Shown: positions 15,133-23,961, numbered from the stretch's first letter. The stretch is 64,000 bases of DNA from Comamonadaceae bacterium OTU4NAUVB1 (GCA_024372625.1 CP099605.1:1674001-1738000), one strand, 5' to 3'. A program made the numbers and translations. The notes: generated by a model not told the origin, from the sequence alone.

Positions 15133-15559
15133 TTTGGCGCAAATTTTTAATTGCCAGGGTCGATCCTTTGATAGTTATTCTTCTCTGGTTGCTATCAACA
15201 TATTGAAGACATTCAAACTCAATCATTTCGCCTTCGTCAAAAGTTTGTAGTTCGTGTGTGCCATAGTTAAAATCTTTTCGGGCGCTTTCTTTGATTTCCA
15301 GCCCGCCATTTTCGCTGCTGAAAGACTGGCCACGAAAACCAAATTTTTTATTTCTGCCGCCAATCGCCAAAATATAAGCAGGTCTTCTTCCAGTATTTAT
15401 AAATTTTATCTGTATATAAGGTTCATAACTGCCTCCTGATATCAAATCGGCAGAAACCTTCAAATTTGCGGAGTCGCGCCGATAATTCCAGAAAGACACA
15501 AAGAAGCTTGCACAGGAGATGAAAAAAGCGCCTAGAGCAATCCAATCAGATTTTTGCAT
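15125..15559 (-). CDS. Moron: membrane-anchored protein of unknown function
   Basis: A 144-residue minus-strand protein overlapping the end of terL by 8 bases. One N-terminal membrane helix (WIALGAFFISCASFFVSFWN) precedes a beta-rich domain (ADLISGGSYEPYIQIKFINT, AYILAIGG). The DNA is clearly more AT-rich than the flanking late genes, a sign of separate acquisition. The start is uncertain; a longer frame reaches 15613. It may act on the envelope during lysogeny. Confidence 0.6.
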   Translation of the reverse strand: MQKSDWIALGAFFISCASFFVSFWNYRRDSANLKVSADLISGGSYEPYIQIKFINTGRRPAYILAIGGRNKKFGFRGQSFSSENGGLEIKESARKDFNYGTHELQTFDEGEMIEFECLQYVDSNQRRITIKGSTLAIKNLRQIT

Positions 15560-15752
15560 GGTATTAATTAAGTACGCCGCAGCGCGGAGTGTCTTGCAGC
15601 AATGGCCCGCCACAGGCTGCTCAAAGACAAATACCGGCTATTCTTAAATAAAAACAGGAGGTCCGGGAGAAGGGAAAGTGGAGCCATTTAACGCGCTGTT
15701 GTATTTTTTGACGGAGGCGGTTAACGTGAAGTTGCTTGACCTAGCCTACGAG

Positions 15753-16388
15753 TTAGGACGGTTCCCGTTGAATTTTGGCTTTGGCGGCAATGCAATATTC
15801 GTAGTATGAACTCGTATGGGTCCATTTCATTGCTTGCACCGGACCATTGGAATGCATAGACGCTCCAGTACTCATCATAAAAAAATTCCTGCCAATGAGT
15901 TCTACTGCTTCATTGTACAAATCATGGAAGTGACCCTCTCCGTCTATCCAGGTGCTCAGTTCGAGATGAGTCATGTCCCCCCGAATTGATTCATAAAGTG
16001 TCAAGAAGGCGTTTAGGGTCTTGTCGCTCACTTGCGAGAAAGCGCGTGTTGCGGCAAGAAGATAGTCATTATCTTTCCAGTGGTCCTTATAAATAAGAGC
16101 GATCGCGGCAACACCAATTTTTGAATGTGTCTGCCGAATTGCTTCCAATGCCGCGTACAAGTGATTTGAATAGTTTTCGTCTGCGACTATCTTATTGATC
16201 ATATCTTGATCAATCTCGGCGTCAGAGAGAAAAGTATGGAATTTCTTTTGGAGATGGCGATCGTAATAAGTCCTGGCTACTCTTGCTACAAGTCCAATCC
16301 CGGGAATGCCAGCTTCGCCGGCTGCCTGTAGAACTTCGCTGACTCCCTCAGTGATCTCTCTGCCAATCTCGATCTTTTTGCTACTCAA
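15753..16388 (-). CDS. Moron: soluble protein of unknown function
   Basis: A 211-residue minus-strand protein with a TTG start at 16388 and GGAGG placed just upstream. An N-terminal segment (EVLQAAGEAGIPGIGLVARV) may be amphipathic or membrane-associated. The rest is helical with HLYAALEAIRQTHSKIGVAA and FLTLYESIRGDMTH. Base composition is more AT-rich than neighbours. With the gene at 15125 it separates terL from portal, which is unusual. It may be a lysogenic conversion or defence gene; not recognised. Confidence 0.6.
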   Translation of the reverse strand: MSSKKIEIGREITEGVSEVLQAAGEAGIPGIGLVARVARTYYDRHLQKKFHTFLSDAEIDQDMINKIVADENYSNHLYAALEAIRQTHSKIGVAAIALIYKDHWKDNDYLLAATRAFSQVSDKTLNAFLTLYESIRGDMTHLELSTWIDGEGHFHDLYNEAVELIGRNFFMMSTGASMHSNGPVQAMKWTHTSSYYEYCIAAKAKIQREPS

Positions 16389-16435
16389 TTTCTGCCTCCA
16401 GCAGTTACACCTAAAGTCTGGGTGGTTGATGGTAG

Positions 16436-16455
16436 CTTCCTAGCCTTCCTAGCAT
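16436..16455 (+). promoter_or_regulatory. Late-region element CTTCCTAGCAT (duplicated copy)
   Basis: CTTCCTAGC at 16436-16444 is followed directly by the full 11-mer CTTCCTAGCAT at 16445-16455, nine bases before the portal ATG. It lies in the divergent gap between the minus-strand moron at 16388 and portal. The same 11-mer recurs at 18137, 20058, 28568 and 37210. A weak TTGATG (16426-16431) lies 18 bases before TAGCAT here but not at the other copies. Confidence 0.6.
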
Positions 16456-16463
16456 GAGCCGGC

Positions 16464-17849
16464 ATGACCGACTCCGATACCATCCGCTCGCGTGAGGCGC
16501 TGCTTTCCTTCTTCATGGGCCTGGATGGCAAGCGGCCCGGCGCCTGGGCGTCCTACGGCTACAAAGATGCGCTCGCCTTCGACGACTTTCAGCGGGCGTA
16601 CGACCGCGGCGGCGCGGCCCACGGCGCGGTGCATCGCCTGCTCGATGGCTGCTGGCAGAAGCTCCCCCGCATCAAGCAGCCCAAGGCCGACAAGGAAACG
16701 CCCTGGGAGGTCAAGGCGAATGCCGTGCTCAAGGCGATCAATGGCTGGCAGAAGCTGCGGGACCTAGACCGGCGCAACCTGGTGGGCCGATATTCGGCGC
16801 TGATCTACCGCCTGGCCGACAGCCAGCCGCTGTCGGCCCCCCTGGTGAAAGCCGTCCGCTTGGTCGACCTGATCCCCGTCTTCGAGGACCAGATCAAGGT
16901 CACGAAGTGGGACCAGGACAAGGCATCGCTGCGCTACGGGCAGCCCGAGACCTTCCAGTACCGCGCGCGGCGCATCAACGCCGTCGACACCCAGGGCCAG
17001 CCCGACGAATGGCTCGACGTGCACCACAGCCGGGTGCAGATCCTGGCCGAGGGCAGCGTCGGTGACATGTTCGAGGGCGTGCCGCTGCTGAAGGCCGGCT
17101 TCAACAACCTCGTCGACATCGAGAAGCTGAGCGGCGGCGGTGCCGAGTCGGCGCTGAAGAACAGTGCGCGCACGATCGTCTTCAAGTACGACCCCCAGGC
17201 CAGCGTCCAGGCCATCACCACGACCAATCTGGATGGCAGCATCTCGACGAAGTCGGTGCGCGATGTGCACGAGGAGCAGACGCGGGCCCTGAACCGCAAC
17301 CAGGACAGCAGCATCGTGCTGCAGGGCGGCGAGGCCACCACACTGCAGACGACCATCGGCGACCTGTCGCCGCAGTTCGGCATCGCGGCCAACCTCTTCG
17401 CCGCCTCGGTGCGCATCCCGTTCACCATCCTGTTCGGCCAACAGACCGGGCGGCTGGCCAGCGACGAGGACAAGGCGGACTTCGGCGCTCGCTGCGCCTC
17501 GCGCCAAGCCAACGACCTCACTCCCATGCTCGAGGAGTTCGTGCGCCGCATGCAGGCCGCTGGCGTGATTGACGCAGGCGACTTCGAGGTCGAGTGGCCC
17601 CCAGTGAACGCGCCGAGCGACCTGGACAAGCTCACGAACCTGGGCAAGGCCACGGCGGCGATGCAGCAGGCATTCCAGGCAGGCCTGACCGAGCCGCTGT
17701 TCGACGCGAACGAGCTGCGCGCCATGGTGGGCTTCGAGCCGCGCAAGGATGACGGCATGCCGGAGGAGGGCGACCTCGATGAGGACCCGAACACCGATCT
17801 ACAGGCTGACCCGGCAGCACCGGTGCCGCTCAAAGCGGTAAAGAAATAG
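16464..17849 (+). CDS. Portal protein (DUF1073-like)
   Basis: A 461-residue protein with portal features: an N-terminal region (YGYKDALAFDDFQRAYDRGG), a long middle (RYSALIYRLADSQPLSAPLV, WLDVHHSRVQILAEGS), a helical stem (ALNRNQDSSIVLQGGEATTL) and FGQQTGRLASDEDK before a C-terminal acidic/proline tail. It forms the dodecameric vertex through which DNA is packaged. No ribosome site is visible before the ATG; the late element lies immediately upstream. The family assignment is from pattern. Confidence 0.82.
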   Translation: MTDSDTIRSREALLSFFMGLDGKRPGAWASYGYKDALAFDDFQRAYDRGGAAHGAVHRLLDGCWQKLPRIKQPKADKETPWEVKANAVLKAINGWQKLRDLDRRNLVGRYSALIYRLADSQPLSAPLVKAVRLVDLIPVFEDQIKVTKWDQDKASLRYGQPETFQYRARRINAVDTQGQPDEWLDVHHSRVQILAEGSVGDMFEGVPLLKAGFNNLVDIEKLSGGGAESALKNSARTIVFKYDPQASVQAITTTNLDGSISTKSVRDVHEEQTRALNRNQDSSIVLQGGEATTLQTTIGDLSPQFGIAANLFAASVRIPFTILFGQQTGRLASDEDKADFGARCASRQANDLTPMLEEFVRRMQAAGVIDAGDFEVEWPPVNAPSDLDKLTNLGKATAAMQQAFQAGLTEPLFDANELRAMVGFEPRKDDGMPEEGDLDEDPNTDLQADPAAPVPLKAVKK

Positions 17850-17861
17850 CTCGGTTCTGCC

Positions 17862-18035
17862 CTAAGGGGTATAGACGATGAAGTATCGAATGTTGGGAAT
17901 CAACGTTGATGAACCCATCGGGCCAAAGTCGTGAATCGGCTCGGGACGACTGACAATTTCGTAGTTTTCGAAGGCTTCGAGTTGAGCGGCCTCCCGAGCC
18001 GCGAGTTCGTTGGGAAATGTGCGGTGATACAGCAT
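17862..18035 (-). CDS. Small minus-strand protein
   Basis: A 57-residue frame starting MLYHRTFPNELAAREAAQLE, with an AGGAG ribosome site 8-9 bases upstream of the ATG. It ends INIRYFIVYTP-like, with a strand-rich C-terminus (LIPNIRYFIVYTP). Convergent with portal and short, but the ribosome site and sensible sequence support a real gene. Another moron-like interruption of the late block. Confidence 0.5.
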   Translation of the reverse strand: MLYHRTFPNELAAREAAQLEAFENYEIVSRPEPIHDFGPMGSSTLIPNIRYFIVYTP

Positions 18036-18136
18036 GGGGAAATCTCCTAGTCATGCGCTGTTGGCAAAAGTGCCAGCGGAGAGCCTAGGGGACGACGCAG
18101 CACCCGGTAGGGCAGCTTTTCCGAAATGAAAAGTTC

Positions 18137-18147
18137 CTTCCTAGCAT
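18137..18147 (+). promoter_or_regulatory. Late-region element CTTCCTAGCAT
   Basis: An exact copy of the 11-bp element in the divergent gap between the minus-strand gene starting at 18035 and the plus-strand gene near 18228. No other function for this gap (18036-18227) is visible. Confidence 0.55.
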
Positions 18148-18227
18148 GAGGGAGGCGGATAGGGATGCAACCCGAAAAGCCTTCAGCAAGCCGGCCGCCT
18201 TTGCTCTGCTGACACGAGGGGCTGACC

Positions 18228-18470
18228 TTGAAAACTGCACCTAATCCAGTCAGCGCATCCGCTGCCAACTTCACGACTTTCTGCTTGGGCACCGGCATGG
18301 AAAAGTGCCGAACTTGCCAGCACGACAAGAACTGGCAGACGCTCAACGAGTTCGAGGACGCGCTTCGCAAGCCGATGCAGTCGCGTATGCACCGGGTCAA
18401 CAATTCGCACTGCCAGATTACATCGGGTCGGCTGTACGCGCCGATGGCCACACCAGGAGCACCGGCATGA
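18228..18470 (+). CDS. Small Cys-rich hypothetical protein
   Basis: An 80-residue frame with a TTG start preceded by GAGGGG; an internal ATG at 18298 would give 57 residues (MEKCRTCQHDKNWQ). The CxxC motif and a later SHC could bind zinc. Its stop overlaps the next ATG (ATGA), which supports translation. An overlapping minus-strand frame is judged a shadow. Confidence 0.48.
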   Translation: MKTAPNPVSASAANFTTFCLGTGMEKCRTCQHDKNWQTLNEFEDALRKPMQSRMHRVNNSHCQITSGRLYAPMATPGAPA

Positions 18471-18682
18471 AATCCGAACTAATCAAGTGGCGCATCCAGG
18501 TGCGTGAGAGCCGCGACGCCGCGTGGAAGAACAAGAGCGGTTTGTTTGAGACGCAGTGGATGGCGGTCCAGCAGGCCCGCCGCCTGCGTGAAGGCACGGC
18601 CGAGGGCCAGAAGGCCGGCGAGGGTTTTGGCAGGGGTAACGTGCAGGTCATCCGGCACGTGCGCAAGGTCAAGGCGGCATGA
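18467..18682 (+). CDS. Small basic hypothetical protein
   Basis: A 71-residue protein (MKSELIKWRIQVRESRDAAW) coupled to both neighbours by ATGA overlaps. It is basic, helical, with a glycine-rich turn (EGFGRGNVQV). Located between portal and the head morphogenesis gene. No family recognised. Confidence 0.55.
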   Translation: MKSELIKWRIQVRESRDAAWKNKSGLFETQWMAVQQARRLREGTAEGQKAGEGFGRGNVQVIRHVRKVKAA

Positions 18683-19629
18683 CCCAGGCGGCGGGCAAGC
18701 GCACGCCGAATCCGATCGTTCCAGGCAACCCGCGCGAACGCACCGGCAGCGCCGGCATCATGCGGCGCGCTGTGGCCGAGATCGCCCGCCGGTATCGAGG
18801 CCTGAGCTGTGACGTGCTCGCTATCTTTGCCCGCATCCCGGTCTACGCCGAGAACGATGACAAGGGCAGCGGCGCTCCCGAGCGCGTGCACTACGGCGCC
18901 ACGCCCCAGATACTCGACCAGACCATGCTGGACCTGCAGGCCGCGCTCGACCGGTGGGTGGCCGATGGGCGCGAGACCACTCACGTCGCCTGGTGGACGG
19001 TCTACCAGGAGGAGGCGGCCCAGCTCGGCACGGCACAGGCGGTCGCGAACCTCGCCAACCTGTCGCCAGCCTATGCCGCGGCGCGCAGCCTGGAGACGAT
19101 CGTCTTCAGCGAGCCCTACCGCACGCGGGCGCAGATCGCTCGGGTGCGCTCGAACGAATACTGGACTGGCCTGACGTCGCAGGCCCGTGCGGACCTGGCC
19201 GGCGTGATCGGCCGCGCAGTGGTGGACGGCAAGAACCCCAAAACGGTGCGCGCCGAGATCATGGAGCGCCTGGACGTGAGCAAGTCCCGGGCGGCGCTGT
19301 ATGCCCAGACGGAGATCCCCGGCACGCTGCGCGAGGCGCGGCTGGCAGAGAGCGAGGACGCCGAGGAGCAGTTGGGCATCAAGACGGCGTTGCTGTGGAC
19401 GTCGGCGTTCAAGCCCACGACCCGCACGTGGCACGCCTCACGGTCGGGCCGCACGTACTCGCGCGACGAGGTGAAGGCCTTCTACGCCACGAACGGCAAC
19501 CGCTTCCGCTGCTACTGCGCCCAGACCGAGGCGCTGCTCGACGCGGACGGCAAACCCATCTTGACCAAGAGCCTGCAGTCGGCCATGGCGAACGAGCGCA
19601 AGACGTGGCAGAGCAAGCACGGCAAATAA
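18679..19629 (+). CDS. Phage head morphogenesis protein (SPP1 gp7 / Mu F-like)
   Basis: A 316-residue minor head protein. The C-terminal part has RAALYAQTEIPGTLREARLA, WTSAFKPTTRTWHASRSGRT and the cysteine pair NRFRCYCAQTEALLD, the pattern of the SPP1 gp7/Mu gpF head morphogenesis domain. It usually binds portal and is packaged in the procapsid. It follows two tiny coupled genes. Confidence 0.8.
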   Translation: MTQAAGKRTPNPIVPGNPRERTGSAGIMRRAVAEIARRYRGLSCDVLAIFARIPVYAENDDKGSGAPERVHYGATPQILDQTMLDLQAALDRWVADGRETTHVAWWTVYQEEAAQLGTAQAVANLANLSPAYAAARSLETIVFSEPYRTRAQIARVRSNEYWTGLTSQARADLAGVIGRAVVDGKNPKTVRAEIMERLDVSKSRAALYAQTEIPGTLREARLAESEDAEEQLGIKTALLWTSAFKPTTRTWHASRSGRTYSRDEVKAFYATNGNRFRCYCAQTEALLDADGKPILTKSLQSAMANERKTWQSKHGK

Positions 19630-19635
19630 GGCGAC

Positions 19636-19851
19636 CTATCTGTGAAGAAAGATGCGTCTTGTCGATGGCGGGTTGACGGACGTCGAGTCGCGCACTTCAT
19701 GCTGGCTGATGACTTTGCCAGAGCTGTCCAAAACGTCAAAAAAGTATGAGTCGTAGTCCTCGCCGTGACGCAGCTGGATGCCAGTGTTAGTTCCGGTGTA
19801 GGTCACGGTGCAGCCCTCTGGGCAAGGAACCAGCTTCGCGTATTCGTCCAT
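19636..19851 (-). CDS. Small minus-strand hypothetical protein
   Basis: A 71-residue protein starting MDEYAKLVPCPEGCTVTYTG, with GGAG six bases before the ATG. Two early cysteines and a beta-rich middle (GEDYDSYFFDVLDSSGKVIS) suggest a small folded domain. It is the third minus-strand interruption of the late block; the gap to its right carries another copy of the 11-bp element. Confidence 0.52.
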   Translation of the reverse strand: MDEYAKLVPCPEGCTVTYTGTNTGIQLRHGEDYDSYFFDVLDSSGKVISQHEVRDSTSVNPPSTRRIFLHR

Positions 19852-20057
19852 CGGTCATCTCCATGAGAAGTCGAATTATCTGTTCGTAGCATTCATCAGG
19901 TCGGTCCCCCGTATTACTGGCAGCCGAGCCGGTCCGACCAGGGGTAAATGGTTGGGGAAGCTAAGCCCTGTGAACCTGCGGGCAAGTCGGCAAGGGGACG
20001 GTGGCGGATAGTGATCTGCTCGGCTTGCAGCCAGATGCAGAGCCACCAGTTCTTGCG

Positions 20058-20068
20058 CTTCCTAGCAT
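20058..20068 (+). promoter_or_regulatory. Late-region element CTTCCTAGCAT
   Basis: An exact copy in the divergent gap 19852-20091, 24 bases before the ATG of the protease/scaffold gene. GAGG, the ribosome site of that gene, lies between the element and the ATG. The rest of the 240-base gap shows no gene. Confidence 0.55.
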
Positions 20069-20091
20069 GCAGAGGCATCCCTTTCTGAGGC

Positions 20092-21390
20092 ATGCCCATG
20101 AAGAAGCAGAAGCGAGTCCACATCGTCAGCGCCGTCAACGCGGCCAACGTCACGAAGGACGGCAGCAAGTACACGATCCGCGATGTCTGCGGCGCGACCG
20201 ACGACATCGTGATGAACCAGCGGCTCTACCCGGCCGACCAACTCGCCATCGGCGCGCCCACCCTCAACGGCAAGCCCGCGCCCGCCGGTCACCCGAAGAA
20301 CAGCTTCGGTCAACACATCAGCGCCGCCAACGGGGAAGCCCTGGCCACCGCCTGGATCGGCGCGTACTGCACCAACGTACGGCACGAGGGCGGCCGCACG
20401 CTGACCGACGTGGTGGTGAACGGCGACATGGCGCGCGCGACGCCGCTGGGCCTCACCTTGGTCGAGCGCCTCGACGCCGCCATCGCCGGCACGAACGCCG
20501 AGCCGATCCACGTGAGCACCGGCCTCAATCTGGCCGAGGTCGTCGCCAACGGCGAGAGCCGCGGCAAGAAGTACCGCTGCATCGCGACCAACATCCAGTA
20601 CGACCACCTCGCCATCCTGCTCAACGAGACTGGCGCCGGCACGCCGGAGGAGGGCGTGGGCATGTTCGTCAACGCACAAGGCGAGCAGGAGGAAATCGAG
20701 ACCGTCGTCGTCAACGCTGCGCCTGACGACCGTCGTGATGAAGGCCTGCTCAAGACGCTGCTGCGCAAGCTCTTGGGCAATTCCAACGAGCTGAGCTTCG
20801 ACCAGATCTATTCCGGCATCCAGGCGCTGCTGCCGGAAAGCGCATGGCCGCGCGAGGTGTTTTCCAACTACTTCATCTGGTGCGACCGCGACTCAAAGCT
20901 CTTCAAACAGGATTACTCCATTTCGTCGGACGGCTCCATAGCATTTGTTGGGCAAGCAGTCGAAGTGACCCGAAAGGTCGATTACGAGCCGATCACCAAC
21001 CAAAAGGACGATCCAGTGAAAGAACACATCCTCGCCGCGCTGAATGCAGCAGGCATCACCACGGCGGGCCTGGACGATTCCAAGCTGCTGTCGGCTTACA
21101 ACGCCCTGGTCATCAAGCCCGTCGAGGAGAAGCTGATCGCGGCCAACTCCAAGGTCGCCGGCTTCGAGGCCGAGCGCACCGCCGCGCTGAACGCCGAGCG
21201 CGACACGCTGGCCACCGAGTTGGCTGTCAACAGCTCGCTCACGGTCGATGACCTGAAGCTGTTTCCGGTGGAGCGCCTGAAGGAGCTCAAGGCCAAGGCC
21301 GGCGCCACCGCCGCGCCCGTCACGGTGGCTTCGAACGCCGCCACCAAGCCCGGCGACGAGTTCGCTGGCTACGACCTCAACGCCATCTAA
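20092..21390 (+). CDS. Prohead protease/scaffold-like protein (DUF2213-like)
   Basis: A 432-residue protein. Residues ~1-200 (KYTIRDVCGATDDIVMNQRL, TLNGKPAPAGHPKNSF, HVSTGLNLA, YDHLAILLNE) match the DUF2213-type maturation protease pattern. The C-terminal ~120 residues are a coiled coil (KLIAANSKVAGFEAERTAAL) as in scaffolds, ending AGYDLNAI. It probably shapes and then processes the prohead. Position directly before the capsid genes agrees. Confidence 0.72.
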   Translation: MPMKKQKRVHIVSAVNAANVTKDGSKYTIRDVCGATDDIVMNQRLYPADQLAIGAPTLNGKPAPAGHPKNSFGQHISAANGEALATAWIGAYCTNVRHEGGRTLTDVVVNGDMARATPLGLTLVERLDAAIAGTNAEPIHVSTGLNLAEVVANGESRGKKYRCIATNIQYDHLAILLNETGAGTPEEGVGMFVNAQGEQEEIETVVVNAAPDDRRDEGLLKTLLRKLLGNSNELSFDQIYSGIQALLPESAWPREVFSNYFIWCDRDSKLFKQDYSISSDGSIAFVGQAVEVTRKVDYEPITNQKDDPVKEHILAALNAAGITTAGLDDSKLLSAYNALVIKPVEEKLIAANSKVAGFEAERTAALNAERDTLATELAVNSSLTVDDLKLFPVERLKELKAKAGATAAPVTVASNAATKPGDEFAGYDLNAI

Positions 21391-21399
21391 GGAGCATCC

Positions 21400-21858
21400 A
21401 TGAACCGCATCTTCCGCAGCGGCAGCGGTGTTCCGCGCCCCCGCACCATCACCGACAAGACCGTCGCTGGCGCCTACCTGCCCGGCACGGCCGTCTTCAT
21501 CGGCGCCGCGCAGCTGACCCAGGCCACCTCGGCCAGCGGTGGCCGCCTCGCCATCCTGGGCGACCGCGATTACTACAGCGCCGGCGGCATCAACCTCGCC
21601 ACCGATCCGCTGATGACGCCGTACCAAGTCGGCGAGTCGGGCGTGGCCTACCTGCCGAAGCCCGACGACGAGTTCGCCATGGCCATGGCCGCAGGCACCT
21701 ACGTCACCGGCCAGGAACTGACCGTCGGCGCCGCCGGCCGTCTGACCGCTGCTGCCCAGGGCGGCATCGTGGTCGCGCATTTCGACCAAGCCGGCAAGAC
21801 CGTCGCCGCCGGCGAGTTGGCCGATGTGGTCATCGCCAACGCATACACCAAGGCTTAA
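21400..21858 (+). CDS. Capsid decoration / DUF2190-like protein
   Basis: A 152-residue protein with Gly/Ala-rich beta segments (VAGAYLPGTAVFIGAAQLTQ, TYVTGQELTVGAAGRLTAAA) typical of small trimeric head-decoration proteins. It lies between protease and major capsid. A ribosome site (AAGGAG) precedes the ATG. Confidence 0.65.
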   Translation: MNRIFRSGSGVPRPRTITDKTVAGAYLPGTAVFIGAAQLTQATSASGGRLAILGDRDYYSAGGINLATDPLMTPYQVGESGVAYLPKPDDEFAMAMAAGTYVTGQELTVGAAGRLTAAAQGGIVVAHFDQAGKTVAAGELADVVIANAYTKA

Positions 21859-21867
21859 GGGGGCCAC

Positions 21868-22869
21868 ATGCTCAAGTTCACGCCTGAACAACAACGCGCC
21901 ATCCTGGCGAGCCGCGCCGGCTTCAACCAGCGCATGGTGGCCCTGGCCGCCAACTCGGCGATCGATGGCCTGGAGGGTAACTCCCTCGCCATTCCGCTGG
22001 ACGCCTGGCGTCGGATCGACACGCGCGCGCAGGCCCTGGCCCGCAGCCGCCTGACGATCTTCAACCGTTTGGCCCAGGCCAGCACCACGCCGGTGAGCAT
22101 CGCCGACCTGGTGAACTACTACCCGCAGGTCAGCGACTCAGGCGACGTGTTGGTGTCGATGGACGGCCGCAACACGGCCAAGGCCGACTCGCCGGTGATG
22201 AAGTTCGTTGGCACCCCGGTGCCCATCCTGACGTCGAACGCCCGCATGGGCTGGCGCCAGATGGAGGTCCTGCGCAAGGGCGGCAGCATGCTCGACACCG
22301 TCAGCATCGCCAACAACCAGCGCAAGGTCGCCGAAAAGCTCGAAGACATGGCCCTGAACGGCCTGTCGGGCATCAACGTCGACGGCAACACGATCTACGG
22401 CCTGCGCAACCTGCCCAGCCGCAACACGTTCATCCACGGCTACACCCTGGCGACCGCCACTGGTGCGCAGTGGCTCGACGTGTTCAAGAAGGCGATCGCT
22501 GCGGCGATGGGCGACAACCAATACGGCCAGATCACGCTCTTCGTGAATCAGGCTGACTTCACGGCAGCCGACACGACCGACTACGCCCTGAACTACAGCG
22601 GCACGATCCTGCAGCGCCTCAACGCGGTCAACCAGATCAAGGAAATCCTGCCGTCGGCATCCGTGCCGCCGAACGAGGTGCTGGGCATTGTCGACCTCGA
22701 CGGCGGCGAGTGGGGCGGCATCCTGTCGGCCATGCCGCTGACCACGCGGCCCAAAACCCGCATCGAGCCGGAGGACGACTACGTCTTCGGCGTCATCGCC
22801 GCGGCTGCCCCGCAGTTCCGCAGCGACTACGCAGGCCAGTCGGCCTTCGTCCACGGCACCCAGGCCTGA
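21868..22869 (+). CDS. Major capsid protein
   Basis: A 333-residue protein of HK97-fold type by position and pattern: an N-terminal helical arm (ILASRAGFNQRMVALAANSA), middle beta strands, NQADFTAADTTDYALN, and a C-terminal strand region (PKTRIEPEDDYVFGVIAAAA). Gene order after protease and decoration protein supports this. It is preceded by GGGGG at a ribosome-site distance, fitting strong translation. Confidence 0.85.
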   Translation: MLKFTPEQQRAILASRAGFNQRMVALAANSAIDGLEGNSLAIPLDAWRRIDTRAQALARSRLTIFNRLAQASTTPVSIADLVNYYPQVSDSGDVLVSMDGRNTAKADSPVMKFVGTPVPILTSNARMGWRQMEVLRKGGSMLDTVSIANNQRKVAEKLEDMALNGLSGINVDGNTIYGLRNLPSRNTFIHGYTLATATGAQWLDVFKKAIAAAMGDNQYGQITLFVNQADFTAADTTDYALNYSGTILQRLNAVNQIKEILPSASVPPNEVLGIVDLDGGEWGGILSAMPLTTRPKTRIEPEDDYVFGVIAAAAPQFRSDYAGQSAFVHGTQA

Positions 22870-22880
22870 AGGAGATCCCC

Positions 22881-23249
22881 ATGCTGTACGAAATCAAGGC
22901 CCTCAAGGCGCCCTGGCCCAAGGGCGCCAAGGTCGGCGACGTCATCGACATGCCCTACCTGCCCGCCTGGGCGGAAGGCAAGTGCAGCGTCGCGCTTGAC
23001 GGCGCCAAGGCCGACTTCACCTATGACCCGCAGGACGTGGTCGTGAAGGATGCAGCCGGCGCCGCCGCATCGAGCGACGCGCTGCACCTCGAGGTGGTGG
23101 AGCTCCGCGAGAAGCTCGCCGCCGCCGAGGCAGTCAACAGCACGCTGAAGACCGACAAGGAATCGGCCGACGCCGAGGCCAAGCAGCTCCGCGAGAAGCT
23201 CGCCGCCGCCGAGACGGCGCTGACCAACGCCAAGGCAGCGAAGAAGTGA
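22881..23249 (+). CDS. Small head protein with coiled-coil tail
   Basis: A 122-residue protein with an AAGGAG ribosome site. The N-terminal 65 residues form a compact domain (KALKAPWPKGAKVGDVIDMP). The C-terminal half is a coiled coil in which the segment LREKLAAAE occurs twice, 28 residues (four heptads) apart; the DNA is a perfect 29-bp direct repeat at 23101 and 23185. It may be a capsid accessory or head-fibre protein. Confidence 0.6.
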   Translation: MLYEIKALKAPWPKGAKVGDVIDMPYLPAWAEGKCSVALDGAKADFTYDPQDVVVKDAAGAAASSDALHLEVVELREKLAAAEAVNSTLKTDKESADAEAKQLREKLAAAETALTNAKAAKK

Positions 23250-23614
23250 TCGACAGCACGCAAGCGCAGCAGTACCTGGATCAGGCTCTGGGCGTGAGCG
23301 TGCCGTTGTTCATCGTGGAGAACGCGGTGGTCAAGGTGGCCACGGCAGAGCCGGCCATGATCGCGGCCGGCTACAGCGAGAGCGACCGGGTGCTGATCCA
23401 GGCCTATGCCGTCGCGCTCATTGCCTCCGCTGGCGCGCCGCGCCGCATTGCTTCGCAAGGTGCCGCCTCCGGCGCCTCGCGCAGCTTCAAGAATTTCGAC
23501 GCCAGCCTGACCGCGCTGCGTCGCTCGCTGGCCGCGCTGGACATCAAGGGCACGGTCGCGCTGCTGGTCGGCGTCGACCCGGCAGCCAACACCCTGATGA
23601 TGGTGGTGGGCTGA
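23246..23614 (+). CDS. Head-tail connector protein
   Basis: A 122-residue protein with a GTG start overlapping the previous stop. It is mostly helical (TQAQQYLDQALGVSVPLFIV, SDRVLIQAYAVALIASA), the size and position of an adaptor protein that sits under the portal. Assignment is by position. Confidence 0.6.
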   Translation: MIDSTQAQQYLDQALGVSVPLFIVENAVVKVATAEPAMIAAGYSESDRVLIQAYAVALIASAGAPRRIASQGAASGASRSFKNFDASLTALRRSLAALDIKGTVALLVGVDPAANTLMMVVG

Positions 23615-23961
23615 TGTCCGCCGCGGCCAACTGGTCGTACACCTCCGCAGCCACGCTGTGGGCGCGGCTCGATCGTGACGACTGGACCGGCAAGGCCGGC
23701 TACGCCGAGCCCGAAGTGTTCGCCTGCGACTACAGCGCCGAGTCCGTCCGCATGACCGATGCCCGTGGCGTCGAGTTCACCACGCGGCAGATCATTCACA
23801 CCGAGCGCGCCGGCATCAAGGCGGGCGACATGATCCTGATCGGCGAGGAAGGCCGCGGCTGGTTCGACCCTGTCGCTGCCGGCGCCTTCGAGGTGCGGGC
23901 CGTGAACCGCTTCGCCGACACCTTCGACCAGGTGGCCGACGACTGGAAGGTCGTGACGTGA
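23614..23961 (+). CDS. Head closure / neck protein
   Basis: A 115-residue beta-rich protein (EVFACDYSAESVRMTDARGV, GIKAGDMILIGEEGRGWFDP) overlapping both neighbours by one to four bases. Such proteins cap the connector after packaging. Assigned from order (connector, closure, gp10-like, terminator). Confidence 0.6.
   Translation: MSAAANWSYTSAATLWARLDRDDWTGKAGYAEPEVFACDYSAESVRMTDARGVEFTTRQIIHTERAGIKAGDMILIGEEGRGWFDPVAAGAFEVRAVNRFADTFDQVADDWKVVT

Noticed and set aside
18047..18451. 134-codon minus-strand frame
   Set aside because: Conflicts with the plus-strand frame at 18228-18470, which is coupled by ATGA to the next gene and has a ribosome site; neither is strong, so the plus one is kept at low confidence.
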